Shown here: piece after piece, positions 63,271-64,000 of the stretch
How positions within the stretch are numbered: position 1 is the first letter of the stretch
How the letters are laid out: each line of letters begins with the position of its first letter
Notes under the pieces: generated by a model
Told to the model about the DNA's origin: nothing
Seen by the model: the letters and a program-made list of their open reading frames with translations, nothing else
Databases searched by the model: none
Origin: Sthenelais limicola
Taxonomy: Eukaryota; Annelida; Polychaeta; Phyllodocida; Sigalionidae
Reading direction: 5' to 3'
Assembly: GCA_942159475.1 (NCBI GenBank)
Contig: OW804094.1
Span: 20,503,067 to 20,567,066 of the forward strand
Length of the DNA stretch: 64,000 nt
Position numbers and translations under genes: made by a program

Positions 63271-63729
63271 AAGGGATTTGTGAAGGCGACTGTACACGTT
63301 CCCTCCCTCAACCCATTCATGTATGTATAAGACATCAGGGAAAGGGGAAAATATAAAGATACGGAGGAGGCCGGCCGATGTGGGGGATCTTATGCCGCTT
63401 ATCTAAGCCCCAGAGCCCGTCAGGAACCTCCGCCCCTCGCCCTTCAATCCATCCATCACCCAAGACTGCCAAAATATTTTCAAAGTGGAAAAAAGGAATT
63501 CACCAACTGTAGAGGCAAGGGGCACCGCAAGAAGCTCTATCAGACACCGGCGCCCGCCTACATCCCCGCCCGGTACATTGGGGCCCGGAATGTTGTTATT
63601 TGAGGTATATTTAGGTAATCTAATATCCCTACATGTGTCAAAAATATTAGGAGGTAATCTTTGGAAGGGGATCTGTGTTTTGTCACTGAGAAAGCGAGGA
63701 GGGGGGAATCTACAAGAAGATTGGTTCAA
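63271..63729. other. No supported gene
   Basis: Opposed frames of 108 (minus, 63403-63729) and 112 codons (plus, 63485-63823) overlap; the latter runs into the A element. Higher GC at 63360-63590. I cannot assign either. Confidence 0.35.
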
Positions 63730-63964
63730 GGGTAAGATTTTCAGAAAATGTACAATTCAACTTTGCCAATCTTCTCAAATAACCCTAATCTCAGACGAAA
63801 ATAAAGTTCAAAATACAGTTTAACCTAACCAAACACATAGCTAGGATCAATGCAATGCTGAATATACTCGAATTTACCCAGTATTGACCACATTGCAGCC
63901 TAATTTAGCAGAATTTACTAAATGTTTAGAGCTGCCAATTGTACATTTTCTGAAAATCTGACCC
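63730..63964 (-). mobile_element. Family A MITE
   Basis: Starts GGGTAAGATTTTCAGAAAAT, ends CTGAAAATCTGACCC. Confidence 0.92.
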
Positions 63965-64000
63965 TCTTGCTCGGCAAAAAATCAAATACCATGGATGCTT

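Noticed and set aside
63403..63823. 108- and 112-codon opposed frames
   Set aside because: They overlap each other, one runs into a MITE, and neither has a recognisable motif; kept only as unassigned sequence.

Overview
This window looks like intergenic, repeat-dominated DNA from a lophotrochozoan invertebrate. My best guess is a mollusc: a dispersed repeat carries GAGT tracts followed by TTGGTTGCTTTACGCCC and a GGGCGG block, a pattern I associate with repeats common in molluscs. That is recollection, not a search. I found no host protein-coding gene, rRNA or complete tRNA gene that I can defend. Nearly all long reading frames outside one element are by-products of tandem arrays.

The only real coding unit is an apparently intact minus-strand Ty3/gypsy LTR retroelement with an envelope gene (40552-49860). 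It has near-identical LTRs (579 and 577 bp, one 2-bp indel) with 9-bp terminal inverted repeats, a CTCT target-site duplication, and gag with a CCHC knuckle. Pol carries protease, RT, RNase H and a DD35E integrase, in the -1 frame relative to gag. Env resembles the insect errantivirus/baculovirus F class, with a furin site, fusion peptide and C-terminal membrane anchor. A consensus splice donor in the leader and an acceptor 8 nt before the env ATG suggest a spliced env mRNA.

The rest is built from families definable within the window. Family A is a ~235-bp MITE with GGGTCAG termini (about 38 copies or fragments). Family B is a ~410-bp MITE with GTGATCC termini (about 17). Both are flanked by 4-bp duplications, often ATAT. 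Family C is a modular GAGT/TTGGTTGCTTTACG repeat. Family D has TAGGGG termini, family E has AAGGGTGGTCTC termini, and there are single PIF-like and other foldback elements. Family J is a set of long imperfect palindromes that keep the fold while the arm sequence changes, and that share an asymmetric TTTATTA-type tail.

Layout: 1-6.4 kb A, B, D and PIF-like MITEs with palindrome J1; 6.4-9.2 kb unique DNA, a ~70-bp minisatellite and a SINE-like head; 9.4-19.7 kb MITEs, family C and a B copy split by a 795-bp insertion with pol III boxes; 19.8-25.7 kb a recent tandem duplication (1992-bp offset) starting inside palindrome J5, whose second copy holds greatly expanded 30-bp and 68-bp minisatellites; 26.0-26.8 kb an 870-bp CT tract; 27-40 kb MITEs and arrays; 40.5-49.9 kb the retroelement; 50-51 kb a 44-bp array; 51-64 kb MITEs, 28-bp and 63-bp arrays and palindromes J2 and J3.

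All identities and copy numbers were read by eye. No alignment or database search was possible.
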